From: Lateolabrax maculatus
Lineage: Eukaryota; Chordata; Actinopteri; Acropomatiformes; Lateolabracidae
Direction: 5' to 3'
DNA length: 64,000 bases
Assembly (NCBI GenBank): GCA_031216445.1
Contig: CM062202.1
Coordinates: forward strand, 20,607,501 to 20,671,500
Both the position numbers and the translations under genes were made by a program. The notes below the pieces were generated by a model. That model made no database searches. It saw only the letters and a program-made list of their open reading frames with translations, and was not told the origin of the DNA. Positions 39,201 to 53,000 of the stretch are shown here, piece after piece. Numbering within the stretch: the stretch's first letter is position 1; each line of letters begins with the position of its first letter.

Positions 39201-42200
39201 GGTATTATAGGGGCGGTTGGTGGAATGTGTGTTTTTGTTGGAGGTCAGACTTCCTCCTCACTGCGGTGTACGCGGAGAGGCTCTGATTTGATTTCGAGCT
39301 TGGTGAACACATGTGGGAGTTTGTTTATGTGACTGTTCCTTTGTATGCAGGATCCCCTGATGTAGTTATGACTGTGGCATTGGAATCCACGCACCTCTCA
39401 AATGCACTTTTAGATCTGGGTTGTGCATGGGTTCGCACAAAAAGTGTGTGTGCGCGTGGGGGGGGGGTTGCCTTACCACTGCAGATTATAAGTGTCTAAT
39501 TATCTGATTTATATTGGGTATGAATTTACCCATCTGTCTCCAGCGGGCCTTTTTACATCATAACAAGACAGACTGACACATTCACACACACCGCCCACTC
39601 TACCAAAACCCAAACCACCGACCCTGCGGCCCCCAATGCCATTCGACGCCCACTGCCGAGCACACGGCAGCCTCATTGATTGACAGCGTGTTTGGTCCAA
39701 TCGGTGTCGCGACTGTCTGCGCCGCACCTCTCAGAGAATTGTTCTTTTGTCCTCCTCTTCGGGTTCAGTGCTCAGAGGGCGAAATGTAACACCGGTAGGC
39801 TTCCCCGGCCATTATAGAAACGGATAGATGAGGGAGAAACTCCTTGAAACACGAGCCCCCCAATCAAACTGTCACTCAGAAGAAAGGCGAGCACTGTCGC
39901 CAAAAGTAGGAAAAGTGTCACTTAGGTTACCATTTCAGACTGAGGTGTGTGTGTAGGTGTGTGTGTGTGTGTGTGTGTGTGTTAGGCCCCACAGAGTGAA
40001 AACAGCCCTGTGAGAGTGACAGAGCTCCTGGTGTGCCAAGCGCAGTGGCATTTGTTTGTTAAATGGTCTGAAATGCCAATGGCTCCGGTTTCATTGCGGC
40101 TCCAAATCTTGCCAATAGAGCATAGCTTAAATTTGTGAGAAAGACAAGAGGTGGTTATTTGATCTCCTCTTTTTGTCAGAGGAAATAGCGCTCTTTACTC
40201 TGGTTCTGTTGTTTCTGATAATAGAATGCAGATTCGTGAGAAAGGAGAAAGGGGAGAAAGCACTGAAGATGGAAAATAAAGACAAAGGGAGGGGGAGGAT
40301 TGGAGAGAGAAGCAGAAGCCTCCAGGCAACATATTGTTTTCTTGTTGCTAATTGGGGGGAAATGGGCAAGATCACAGAGTTATCTTCTTTTCTTCCACTG
40401 GAAGACAACTATTTACAATGCTATGGGAACGTCCCCCTATTACCAAAACCTCAAGACAGCCACATCAACTTAAATCTTGACACTAATTCTGGGTGTAGCT
40501 TCCGAATTGATTTCAGGGGATTTTTATTAGAGATGTCAGTTTGGCAGTCAGTCAACCACTTTCGTCGTGACTAAAATATCTCAACAACTATTGGCTGGAT
40601 TGCCATGAAATTTTGTAAAATCATGGTCCTCAGAGGATGAATCCTGTTGGGTTTGGTGATTCCATGACTTTTCCTGTAGCGTCACCATGATGTCGATTGT
40701 TTGTTTTTTTAGCTAAAAGCACAGATGTGCCTACAAATAGTCTTGCAGAGCCACTAGCATGGCTGTAGGCTCTCTAGTTTAAAAGTGCTTTACATGACAC
40801 ACTTCTACCAAAACCAATACCGAGCTGATGTTTCATGTTGACGTCACATCTAACCAAATCCCCCCCCATGTGTCCCTTTTGTCTTTTAGCCTGCAAGATT
40901 GGTTACTACCGCGCTCTGGCCACGGACGGCTCCTGTTCCAAGTGTCCGCTCCACAGCTACTCCGTCAGGGAGGGATCCACCTCCTGCGTCTGCGACAAGG
41001 GATACTTCCGCTCGGAAACGGACCCGGCGTCCATGCCCTGCACCCGTAAGTACACCCACATGCAACGCTCATGATACATTCAAATGCGTCAGAACACATA
41101 ACATACAGTTCCAATTGACGGGCTGTGATTTACAGTGATTTGTGAACAGCTTGCTGAGCATGCTGCTGTATTCTGTATTAGTAACACAATACTGTTATGG
41201 AAAAGAACACCTAACAACCACAAACGCACACACACAGTGATTGCTTTTGCCTAAACATGGCCATGGATTCTCTCTCTCTCTATCTCTCTTTTTTCTCTCT
41301 CTCTCATGCAATGTCAACCTAAAGTACTTCCACACACAGAGAGACAGTCTTTCTGCACACACGTAAAGCAGGTGGCAGCTGGTTTAATAGGTGTCTTTTG
41401 ATTCCAGGTGGTACTTAGTGATCAGTCACGGTGACAGAGAACTAATGAGGGTGTAAACCGCTGCATCCCAGATTCAGTCTTCCACAGAGAGACTTGCAAA
41501 GCAGCAGAGGAGGACGAGAACAGATAGAGAAAGACAAATAGAGATAAAATGTTAGCAGAGACGCAGGGAGGTGGAAAAACAAGGGCAGACGGAAAGCTGG
41601 AGATGTATGCGGGGAATGAATAAGATGTTGTGAATCGAAAGAGGGTAAGGCGCCAAGGAGAAAGAAAGGGGAACTAAATGCAGAAATGCATCGAGCTGAA
41701 GGAAGACGTTCAGTTTTTTTTATTTCTCTGTGCGCCTCCACTTTGCTCGTCCCAGCTGTACCGTATGAGTCAACCACTGGTGAATCTGGTTCTTCCAATC
41801 CTGCTGCCCTGACTCACCCTGACTGTGATAACAAATATTGTTAACAATCCTGCTGCCTAATGATACCTCTTCCTTTTTTTTAAGACCTCTTTCCCTGTCT
41901 GAGTCATGGAACCAGGAATTTATACTGGTAGAAATATACTCAAACAGAGAGCAAACCCCACATGACACACAAAGCCCTTCACTCCCATTTTCCAGGAAGA
42001 TAATAGCATTTATACTTACACATGACAGACGTTTGTGTATGAGTGAGTGTGTGTCATGAAACAATTTTAACAACCAAAACATCTGTTAAGTTGCTTAGCT
42101 CATAGTTGGCCCGCCGTTTGGCCCGAATGATGTGTCAAGTTCCCGTGGATTCATCACTCAGCGAAACAGTTTATTGAACCAGACGAGCGGCCGAAGCCCC

Positions 42201-43596
42201 CCTGCACAACACTGAGCCGTCCAAGCAGCAACAAAAGCGAACGGCCTCTAATCATTCCCCCGCCATACGGTATCTGTGCAAGATCACAAACAACACTCTG
42301 AAGACTCTCAAGAATAAGCGTTAATGTAATGGTAATCTGCAACCTTTGTAACATTTTGGCCACATTTTCGGTTCTAAGTGCTGAGCAATTTTTTACTTTT
42401 CCAAATGTCACTAAACACCAAAGGAGTTTACTTGGACCAGCAAATAGAAAAGCTTTCATGAATCCTATGTAAACTGGCATTGTTACTGGGTACTTGTTTA
42501 TATTCCTTGAGAAAATAATTGGCATATTCATCAGTAATTTAAGTTTTTTTTAGTTGTAGCTCTACAATAATGTCTTGCTCTAAGGCAGTGTGGGAGTTCA
42601 TGGTCTTCTTAACCACTAAATAGGACCTCCTGCAAATTCCCTGTTTTTTAAAAAAAAGGATCACACTGATGTATAAATGATGTTCATTTGGGCCTCATGC
42701 CCAAACATATTCAAAAGCCATTTTGTGCATCTGAGCTGCAAATTATATTTTCAAAACCTAATTTTAAGCTATTTTTTTTTTTTTTTTTATATATAGTTTA
42801 TTGTTTTATACAATTTTCACCTGTTTATATGTAACTTTATTTAACCAGGAGAAGTGTCTCACTGAGATAATAGTGTGTGTGTGTGTATATATATAATATA
42901 AACATAGAGTTACAAAAAACACATAGACCATAAACTTGTTTAAATTTAATATTTGTTTATTACAACTTGTTTAGATTCAATAACTAAAACAGAAAATAAA
43001 AACACAAGCCTTACTGCTATGTCACATGCCTACCCCCTTACTGTTTTCTCACATCACTAATATATTGAGTTACTCCCCCTCGTTTAATGAATGAGCTTGG
43101 AGCTCATCCCTATTGTCCCGTTAGTCAGTATGGCATTTGAGCATAGCTGCTGCAAGCAACAGCTGTCAAAGCTCATTACTTGGCTTATTTTACAGGACCT
43201 TGCTACGCCATCGCTGCTACTTTCCGAGCTCCACGGTCAGGAAGTGAACATTACCCGGACTCTCTCACCGACCTTTGCCCCGCCTCGTCAGCCGGTCAAC
43301 ATCTGATCTTTGAACTCTCACCCTGTCTGTCGTCTGCTGTTTTTCTTCCTCGTGTTTTTTTTTTTTTTTTACTTCTCACCCACATCTCAGAGCCGTGTAA
43401 TTACAGCTGTCACTCACACGTCCCTCCTCATCCACGTTTTGTTTTCACTCACTCTCTCTCTTTCTCTCAAAACCCACTCAGAGTCACGAACAGAGCAGAT
43501 GAAAAAAAAAAAAAAAACCTCTTAAAGTCATTTCCCAGTTTGCCTTGCTGAAGGTCAGGCTGGGAAGGAGCCAGCATCTCTGGTAATTGGGGTGCA

Positions 43597-43634
<38 letters not shown>

Positions 43635-46600
43635 GGTAATTGAAAACGCTTTTCCCGTCTCTTAGCTCGGAGTCTAGCGATGCAGGATGATGATTAAAAC
43701 TGGATGTTGTGTAATTCCCTCATTGTGTGACTGTGTGTGCAGGCCTGTTACTCCAGCGCCTTTCTTGCATCTTTGCTCTTTTCTCGTTTGCAGCAATTGT
43801 TCTTTTGATCAGCGAGCAACGTGTGCTACATTTGATTGAGACACACTCGCTTTCCATATTAGAAAACAAGAGAAAATCCAATCGTTTGCCTCCCACACTT
43901 TGGATCAACCTGTCTGAGTAACCTGGCAGGATAAATGTGTTGCTTACTTTTTAAGAACAGATTTTCTTTGCTCTAACAATTTTTCTTTTTCTGGTTTATT
44001 TTTATGTGTCCTGTCTTGTTATTGTGTTTTCTGGCTGGCCTTCTTTCTGTCTATTTAATCTTTCTTTTGTTGTTGCTTTTATACTTCCCTGTAAACCACT
44101 TTTGTGGCCATGCCTTGAAAAATGCCACACAGATGAAGATTTATTTTCATTTTTCTTCATTTTTGTCAAGATTAAGCCTCCTGAGATCCACAAAACTTTC
44201 CAGTTTATAGACCAATATTAATCTAACACACAACATTCACACAATTATTTCTGATAAAGTTAACAGGTAGAAAACATCCCCTAAACACAATTTGCAGTTC
44301 AATGAATTCATAAACATACAGTGTAGTATATATTATTAAAATAAATTCAGCACAAAATAGGCAATACACATGAATGAGAATACATGTGAGTGAGTATAAA
44401 TACACACACATACACCGCAGGACGGTAATGAGGACCAGCGACAGACACCCATGGGAGCTGGTTGCTCCACTGCGTTCAGGTCGTAAGGAGGGGCTGTTCT
44501 CCATTTTGGGGTTTTCTGTACGCCCTTGATGTGTTTCTCAGATTTTCCCCAGTTTTCTTAGGGGCGGTTTGGTAGAGGAAGAGGGAGGGATGGAGTGAGG
44601 AATGGACGCAGATCGGGGAGGACTCGAGGGGGGGCACTGAATGAATCCCAGCCGGGACGGTAATAGCGGGGTCGGTGTTCTGGCCAATTTAGCCCGCTCT
44701 GTGCCTCGGCCCTGCGCAACACTCGGCTAACAATTACTGATAGAAAGAGACAGAAGGAGAGAGGGATGAAAGAAGGGAGGAGAAGGAGAGGGTGGCAGCA
44801 TGCGGAGAGGAAATAAGGAGAATGGGAGTGGAGTAAAAATGAGAAAGACAGATTAAAGACGGGGGAGATGGAAGCGAGGGAGGGACAGGAAAGAAAGAAA
44901 TAAGGCCCCGAGCAAATTGGGAGGCCGTAAATGAACGGAAAAGCAGAGGAGGGAAAAAGAAATCACCAACTTTCTTCAGGAGAAACTTTCTGAGTCTCCC
45001 CCCGGACTCCACCCGTGAGGAGTGTGAATTTTAAGGCCACGTTGAGCTAACGTTGTACGAGGGTTGCGTGAACGTTGCGCTCCCGTCTCCCCCCCCCCAC
45101 CCGACCCCCACCCCCGCCGCTCGCTCTCCCAGGATTAATTACCGGGTGTCAGTCACAGCCGACGGCTCTCCCACGCTCTCCTGCTCCCACCGGTGCATTC
45201 TGGGAGAGCGACAGGTACAGCCAAAGGTAGTTGCTGTGTGCGTGTGTGTGGAATGCAGCGGGGAAGGCTGACATATGGTGGAATGTGTTTAAGACTTTAT
45301 ACCGTCATAAAGTTATATGCCGCTGTTGCAACTCCTGCCATGGCAACAAACAAACAAAATAATCTTATATAATCTTAATAGCCTGAGGTGACTATAAACA
45401 CACTTGCCAACACACACACACACTCAAATATCTTATCTTAGTATATTTTTGAGGCCATGGCTGTAGCTTGCAAGGAATGCTTTCCACGTCTTCGGAAATG
45501 CGCTTGTTCGCTTTCTCGCAAAGAGTTAGATGAGAAGATCAACACCACTGTCACGTCCGCCAACGTACGCCAACCACGAAGCTGGAGCCAGGGGGCGGTC
45601 AGCTTAGTTTAGCATGAGGGCTGGAAGAAGACAGGAAATGGCTAGCCTACCATTTCCTCCAAAGCTCATTCATTTTTTATTCTTCTTTATTAAATAAGTA
45701 CAAAAACCAAGTGTGAGGTGTTTCCCTACGCTGTCAATCTTTATGCCAAGCTAAGCTAACCATCTCCTGGCTCCAGCTTCAAGAAAGAGAGTGATTGTAT
45801 TTACCCAAAACTACAGATTGAACCCCCTACACCTCCTTTATTCATATCTGTAATTGAGAAATAACAATTGTCTTCAACTGGGAGGACATTTTCATCTTTT
45901 CTTACCCTTGCGAGAACAAGAACAGCAGAACAAGAGCACGCGCATTGTCAGACATCACAAGAAACATTAAAAATGAATTTGTCCCGTTAAGTTTATGACG
46001 CCATAAGTCCAGATAACAGCCGAGCAATAGCTTTATAGTGTATCTCAGACAGCGCATTATTGGGTATTGAAAGGGAGCGGAGGTTAGTTGAACCTAGCCC
46101 TCTGACAAAGGCACCATTATAATGATGGTTGGGTGTAGGCACCTTAATATAGAAACCTCATCTGTAACTTGTTCCCATTGTCTGAGAACCGAACGGGGAG
46201 AATGAGGTGAAAGAGGAGAAAAGGCCGGGGAAAAAAAGGGGGGGGGGAGACAGTGCTTTGTCATAATTTTTAATGAGAATTTATTAATAGGTTTTCATCG
46301 AAGTTAAGTGGTGCTAATATTAGCGCAGTGTGCTCTGCATCCTTTCCTCTCACTGCTTGTGTCTTGTGCTGTTAGTGACCCTTTAGGTCATTTTCAGTCA
46401 AACAGACACCCCTTCTCACCCTCCACCATCCGTTTCTGTCCCCATCCCCCCTCCCCCCTCCAGACCTGCTCCTTCCATACTAATCAGGAGCTTTCTGCTT
46501 CCTGGACGAACAGACGGTGTTTGTCTTCTCCTTCTGTCCTTCTCCATCTCCTTTCCTCACAGCCTTGGCCTCCCCTCTGCATTCGCTCGCTCGCCGCTAT

Positions 46601-49600
46601 ATGCCAGACTGATGCTGGCATACGCCAGTCCGGTCCGTACACATACAGTGTGAGCGTCACGGGGCAACATTGCACTTCCGCGTTCCCCATTAATATGGCA
46701 ACGTTCGTGCACAAAAGCGCACTTCTTCCTCCTCGGGCGACCATGTGCACACGCTCCCACACACTGTCCCCTCTGCTGCTCTCTGCGTCTCTGTGAAATC
46801 ACTCATTGCCACTCTGCTCCTCCAAAAATAACACTGATAATTAATTTCCGTTGTGAAATGATTCGTCTGCGGACTGACTGGCTTTCATATTTCACCCTGC
46901 ATCGATCCCCCCAGCCCGCTCGCGTGCGCTTCATTAGTCAGAGAGAGAGCGAGCGAGACGGGGAAAACAGAGACTGGGAGAGAGAGAGAAAGAGAGAGAG
47001 AGAGTTAAGTCAATTACCTTCGCTTATGTTTGAAAGCAACGCAAAAAAACACATTAATTACAATAGAGCTGACATGTAAATTGGGATAGATGAGCTGGGG
47101 AGTTTGTGTCACATATCTGCGGCGCCGCTCCTCGTATAAAACTACAGGCCTCACATCAAAGCAGGAAACTTAATAACAGGGTCCAAAGCAAACTTTGTCT
47201 AAAGTTATTGAGTGGGTGCCATAAAGCCCCACTGTTAGCAGCGGGTCTCGGGCGCTCTGCCACCTCCAGCTGATTCGACATATGAATGGGAAAGAAATCT
47301 GCCGGCCTATTGGATTTCAGTTAACGCGCTGAATTAACTGAGGCGAAATTGGATCCTCCCTCGCTGTAATGGACAGGACATTAAAAGGGAATTCAAGAAG
47401 CCTCAGCTCTCAATAAAGGGACAACCCAGTCAATTACACATTTACATCTTTGTTGTACCTATGGAGGCAGAGAATCAATTAGCTGCCCCCTTGGAAACTT
47501 TTTTAGTAGTATTTACTAAAATCCTATTGTTTACTTTGTGGTCACCAATTTGTTCTATTCTTCTTTTTAAAACAGTTTCATGTGATTACAAAATGTCTCT
47601 CTTTCTACTCCATTTCTCAACGGTAACCACGGTAAATGTTGGTGTAACTCTGTACCTGCTTAGCATTTGGCTTCTAACCGCTACTGGTAATAACATCAGC
47701 TCTTTCCTCCACAGGCCCTCCGTCGGCGCCCGTCCACCTCATCTCCAATGTGAACGAGACCTCGGTGAACCTGGAGTGGAGCCCGCCCCGGAGCACAGGG
47801 GGACGCCAGGACCTGACATACAACGTGGTGTGCAAGCGCTGCGGGCCCGACGGCCGGCGCTGCCAGCCCTGCGGCAACAGCATCCACTTCAGCCCCCAGC
47901 AGCTGAGCCTGAAGGGAACCCGGGTGTCCATCAACGAGCTGCAGGCCCACACCAACTACACCTTCGAGGTGTGGGCGGTGAACGGAGTCTCGCCCCAGAG
48001 CCCCGGGCCGGAACAGGCCGTGTCCGTGACCGTCACCACCAACCAGGCCGGTAAGACGACCAGTGGCGGTTTGAGTGAGTGGGTGATTCAGGTTGGGTCA
48101 GTGGACAGGATCAGGGTCCACTCGGGGGCAGTTGTGGAGCTTCTGATCATGTCAAATGATCTTCCTCGTCACTTTGTTTACTAGGTTTATGACCTAAAAC
48201 CTGAGGTTTATCTCCTGTGCTTGCCAATCCAAGTTTATTGATATGTATGCTGGCAGAGAAGCTTGGTAGCTGTGTGTGGGGGCTTATATTGGATGCAGAG
48301 CACAACTTTGTTACATTGATCGCTTGAAGTACTTCTTTGGGGGCAATCTGCGTGTCAAAACATGTTTATTAAAGCTGTAAATAATTTGGGTGAAGGCTGG
48401 ATGATTACTGAGGAGGATGATGGATTCTGTGCAGTGGGATATGATTTTCTGCAATATTTCACTCGAGTTTTACATAATTAGGCATGAGAAGCCTAGGCTG
48501 AAGATAGGGGCAACGTGCTATATTTAGCTCTCAAGCTAATGAATTAGATGAGTTGTATTGATCTGTGGAGGCTTCATTACAAATGCTGCTGGATTGTGTG
48601 TGTATGTGTGCATAATTATTCTAGTAGAATACACCCATGAATACAGCCTCTCCTCCAGAGCTGGAGAAGAGCCCTTTAGCCCGGGGGTGCGTTCAAAGCC
48701 TCCCGTTGTTTTGTCATTTAGCCATTTTGTAACCGGTTGTTGTGCAAATGGATTTTACGACCCTGGCCCTTTTCTCTTCATCCCTCCCTGCTCTCCTCCA
48801 CTTATAGCCGATCATTACCTAGGTTTTCTTTACTGCTCTGCTCTTGGGTGGCAAGCTAAGTGCCTTTTTGTGTCGTTTTTTTTTTATCACTAATTTCCAT
48901 CCCTGGGAAAAGCGAATATCTTGAATAGAGCTCGGACTGGCAATTTAAGGGCACGGTGGCTTGATTTATCAGCTGGGGTCAGGAAGATAGAGATGAATGG
49001 ATGTGCTGCCTGTGGGAGAGCTGCGAGTCCTGCCAGACAGTCATGTGTGGGAGCTGTAATGGAGCACACCCTGGAGCCCCGGCCGAGGGCTCGTCACAGC
49101 ATGTCAGTACGGTCACACTGACGCACAGTTGCGCAAAAACTCCAAAGCGCGCACTGTCACACATGGATTCCTACAAAGACGTAGTAACACATACACACAC
49201 ACACACATTGATGTCCCCCTGAGGTTGCTCGAGGCTAATCTGCTGACTTCAAGTTGTAAGATATAGATGATGTTGCCTTTGGCTCATCACTGGTGCATGT
49301 TTCACAACTGTTCCCCAGGATTAGCTATATGAAGCTTGCAGCTGGAAGCTCTATTATGGTGTGTGCGTGCGTGTGTGTGTGTGTGTGCATTTGCACATGT
49401 GCAGAACTTACTACATGCTTGGCTAAAAGTGAGAAAATGTGTTACACAGAATGTTTGTATGCTCGTGGATGGAGATGATCTACATTTGCCTGTGTAACAA
49501 TGTCCTCTATGTGTCTCCGGGCGTGCGTGTCACTTCTAATTTGTGTGCATGTGTGTGTGTGAGTGTGCGTGAAAAAGAGAATAGCTCCAGACTGATTGGA

Positions 49601-49979
49601 TTTCTTCCTGCTAATGCTCAGTAGGGGCTTTGGAAGCTCTGGTTTCAGCCGCTGGTAATCCAGCCAGTCATCTGTGGCTGTCCTTCTCTCTGTATCGCCT
49701 CCCCTCATCCAGACAACGTGGATTACACATTTATTATGATAGATTTATTAGGATTTATAAGTGCTGTGGAAAAGACACCCCCACCACTGCCTTTCCATAA
49801 AAGTTCAAATTTTTCGGCTAGAGAGGAAGAAGTGAGGTAGGCAGGTTGGAAGGGAGGAGCGCTTATGTCTTTTTGCGTGAGAGGAAAATGGATGAAGATG
49901 CAGCAGAGAAATATGCCGGGAGACAAAAATTAAGACATGACTGTTGTTGATTGCATGTGCATGCATCTGTGACCAGGCA

Positions 49980-50021
<42 letters not shown>

Positions 50022-53000
50022 CGAAGAGGTCAGATTCCACGTTTCGCCATGAACAATCCCTCGTCGTAAATCAGCCGGGGTGTAACCCTTTCACCCGGAC
50101 TGCACGAGGAAAGGGATGGGAGAGAGGGGGGATGTCCAAGCTTTGAGCTGACCCCTGGCTGTAAATGGATGTTTTTTTCCCCGTTTATGGGATCAAGCAC
50201 TTTGTGGGTGTGTGTATGTGTGAGAAAGAGGGAAAGAGCGAGTCAGAGAGAGAGGTGTTTATGTCTCGATACAAAATACTTGGCAGATTTAGGTGACTAA
50301 AAGTGAATTAGTGCATGAGAGAGCGTGTGTGTGGGCACGTCTGTCAGCTCACATGTGTGAGTTTCCATCTCTCTGGCAAATGGGACAGACGTACATGTGG
50401 AAATGTGTTCGGGGAGATGGAAGCAGGCTTTATAGGCGGGGGGGAAGGATCTTGTATTGCAGGAGCCATTTTCCCGACACCCTGAAAAACGGCTCCCTCC
50501 TCGGCTATTTTTCCTTGGCCGCAGCAAAATCGAGTGACTCCAATCTGGCAAACCAGGCTCCAATCTGGCAACCACATGTGCACCGCGGCCCCCGTCTCTT
50601 CTAATGTCAAACTGTAATCGACCGCATAGTCGCGCAACTGCTTGCGCCCGACCACAGCTGCTTCTAGCAACACAAATACTTTGTGATGAACATGTTCGCG
50701 AAGACAAACTTGCTCACTTCACACACTGCATTCCATGCAGAGACAAAAAACACACAAACGTCTGCAAGAAAAAAAAAATGAAAATCTATTTGCTCCTTCC
50801 AGGTTTTTACTCATTATAATTTACGCATAGGTGGTATGATTGAGTTTTTTCCTGTCTGTGTGAGATAATGGGACTAGGTGTGTGTTTTCCTATGTGAATT
50901 TCTATCTTTCTGTTTGTGTAATGAGGTCCTTTGTGTGGCTGGGCATGTGTGTGTGTGTGTGTAAGTGTTGCAGGCTGTGAAAGAGTTTTTTTGGAGCGCA
51001 CAATTCTGAAATGAGATCTGAATATTCATTACATCTAACACTTATTATTCCGCCAGCGTTTTTAGCCCACGCGTTCAGGAGGCAGTAAGAAATTACAGAT
51101 CCACCCCACATATTTAAATACATCTACACAGCTTGTGTAGCGTGGTCTTCCCAAGTCGCAGCCTCAGGTTAAACTTTTCTCTATTCAGGATTGACATGTC
51201 AGGTTTAGTCTTGCATCAGCCCTGTACACTTGGTGCACACATGGTTTGACAATGTTTGTCTGTGTATCACTTAGCTTTTTAGACATTCCTCTGAATAATT
51301 TATAAATCAGAAAACTTGGCCTTGATGGATCACCTTTTATCTGTGTCTGGGCTGTTTTTAACCTTGCCGTCTTCCATAGGGAACCTCAGAAGGGACCACT
51401 CAGAAAATCACTCATCTTTATCCTCACATTAGTCGGGGGAAAAATAAAAATGCAACAAGAGCAGGCGAACACGATTAAATTGCCATATCTGTCATCTTTG
51501 GAGGAAAGATGGATGTGTGGATTACCTCAGGGGAACGAGGGCCAGTGACCCCTCAGGGTTTTTTTTTCTGAAGCAGAGCGTCCTCGGTCAGCCCCAGGAG
51601 GGCCTTCAAATTGGCTCTCGCTGGCGGGTAAGATTGATCGGAGGGATACAAATGGCCGCCATCTAATTGTTTAACAGAGACGCAACACATTAGGCCAACA
51701 GGATTACACAACCTTGGGCTAATCTATTTACCAAGAGATGTCTGCAATCCCATCCCTCTCCATCTCCGTCTCAACCCCCCACCAATCACAACCCCCCTCC
51801 CCGCCCCGCTGCTTCTTCACCCCGCTGAAACTCAATCCGGGGCTGGTGCTTGAATTCCGGGCCCGTTTGAACTCAATCCCCGGCTAAAAGCAGGGTTTTG
51901 TTAGCGTTAGCTTGCAGGCTAGGCTCCCTGGAGCCCCTGGTCAAAGGGATGAGTCTGTATATAATGTCATAGATAATCCGATCATAATCGGTGGACCGCG
52001 AACCCCTCATTAATCATCCCACTGTAATTTTTTAAAAGGCAGATGGTCTTGAACGAGTAAGGTTACAGTATCACTGAGGACCAGAGGTCAAAGATTCACT
52101 CCTTGTAAGAGCCACAAAGGAACGCTACCTGGGTATCAGTGGAAATGTTGTGTGGCGCTTCGTGGTTGCTGAGGGGTTTGTGTCTCAGGTTTTTTGCACC
52201 TGAGCTGCGTGTTGATCCAAGTAACCTTTTGTTTTTTTGGTCTATAACTCCAGCTGCCCCACCATATATCTTCTTGTCTGCTCAAAACTCAATCTGTACA
52301 CGAGTGCTACTCTGTTTACAACGCTATCTCTCCTACGCCTATGGATTTCTCTTTGTAGCGTCAAGAGTGTGTATGACCCAATTTTAGCGTTGTCACACTC
52401 CCTGAAGATAGAGGTTTGATTTGTGCAGCGCAGACACACGGGAGGGAGGGGACGAGTGTGAGCCATTATCTGTGCTTTAACCTTCACATGTTAAAGGCGT
52501 CTGAACGCAGCTTGAAATATGGCCTCATTATCAGCTGCGGCAGGAAGGGCTTGAGATAAGATCGCTCACAGGAGCTTTAATGAAAACCAATTGATTTGCT
52601 CTGTTGAATACAAAAAAAAATTTAAAAAAATAAAAATAGCAAAGGCGTCAAGCTCATTCTGAGCTATCCGAGGCGGACCTTGCAGCAGCGTAAGGTTTTC
52701 CAGGGTGACCTGGGTATCTGTAGAAAATGAAGTTACAATATTTTTATTTTGCCAGCTTGTAGGAAAAGTGGCAGGGACGCTAGCGTCAGCTGAGGGGAAA
52801 TTGGATCAGTTTTATTGATGCCAACCATTAGTTGAGAAATAGAGTATTGCCATACACTCTAGCTTTGGCAGTTCAGCTGTGTGGCCATACAGCTGTGTAA
52901 CGCCTCGGATTTTGAATGGAGGCCAAGTTCAAAGACAAATGGAAGTGATTACCTTATGGCCTGGCCCACTGTTTGACTTCCCGGCAGGAGCAAAGAGTGG

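Larger units (their letters stand above)
23195..40889 (+). other. epha4: epha4 intron 3 (17,695 bp)
   Basis: The largest intron in the window, separating the ligand-binding domain from the Cys-rich exon. It holds many CT-rich stretches, CA/GT runs (26.64, 26.82, 27.70, 30.51, 39.95 kb), poly-G at 30.29 kb, poly-C at 34.75 kb, tandem fish MITE remnants at 33.69-34.37 kb, repeat relics at 31.76 kb and 40.55-40.78 kb, and a 40-bp duplication at 36.37 kb. Low-repeat blocks that might be regulatory lie at about 24.64-24.86, 36.0-36.55 and 38.5-38.9 kb. No exon of another gene is recognised on either strand. Confidence 0.8.
41046..47714 (+). other. epha4: epha4 intron 4 (6669 bp)
   Basis: It holds T-rich runs at 42.77 and 43.36 kb, a TG microsatellite at 43.60 kb, purine-rich AG stretches at 41.5-41.7 and 44.75-44.95 kb, a GC-rich patch at 45.08-45.20 kb, a foldback repeat at 45.48-45.83 kb, and a low-repeat AT-rich block at 46.99-47.46 kb. 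No other exon is recognised. Confidence 0.8.

Noticed and set aside
47461..48054. 197-codon open frame ending inside exon 5
   Set aside because: It reads the FNIII exon in the wrong frame; the true frame through 47715-48050 gives the EPHA4 FNIII sequence.
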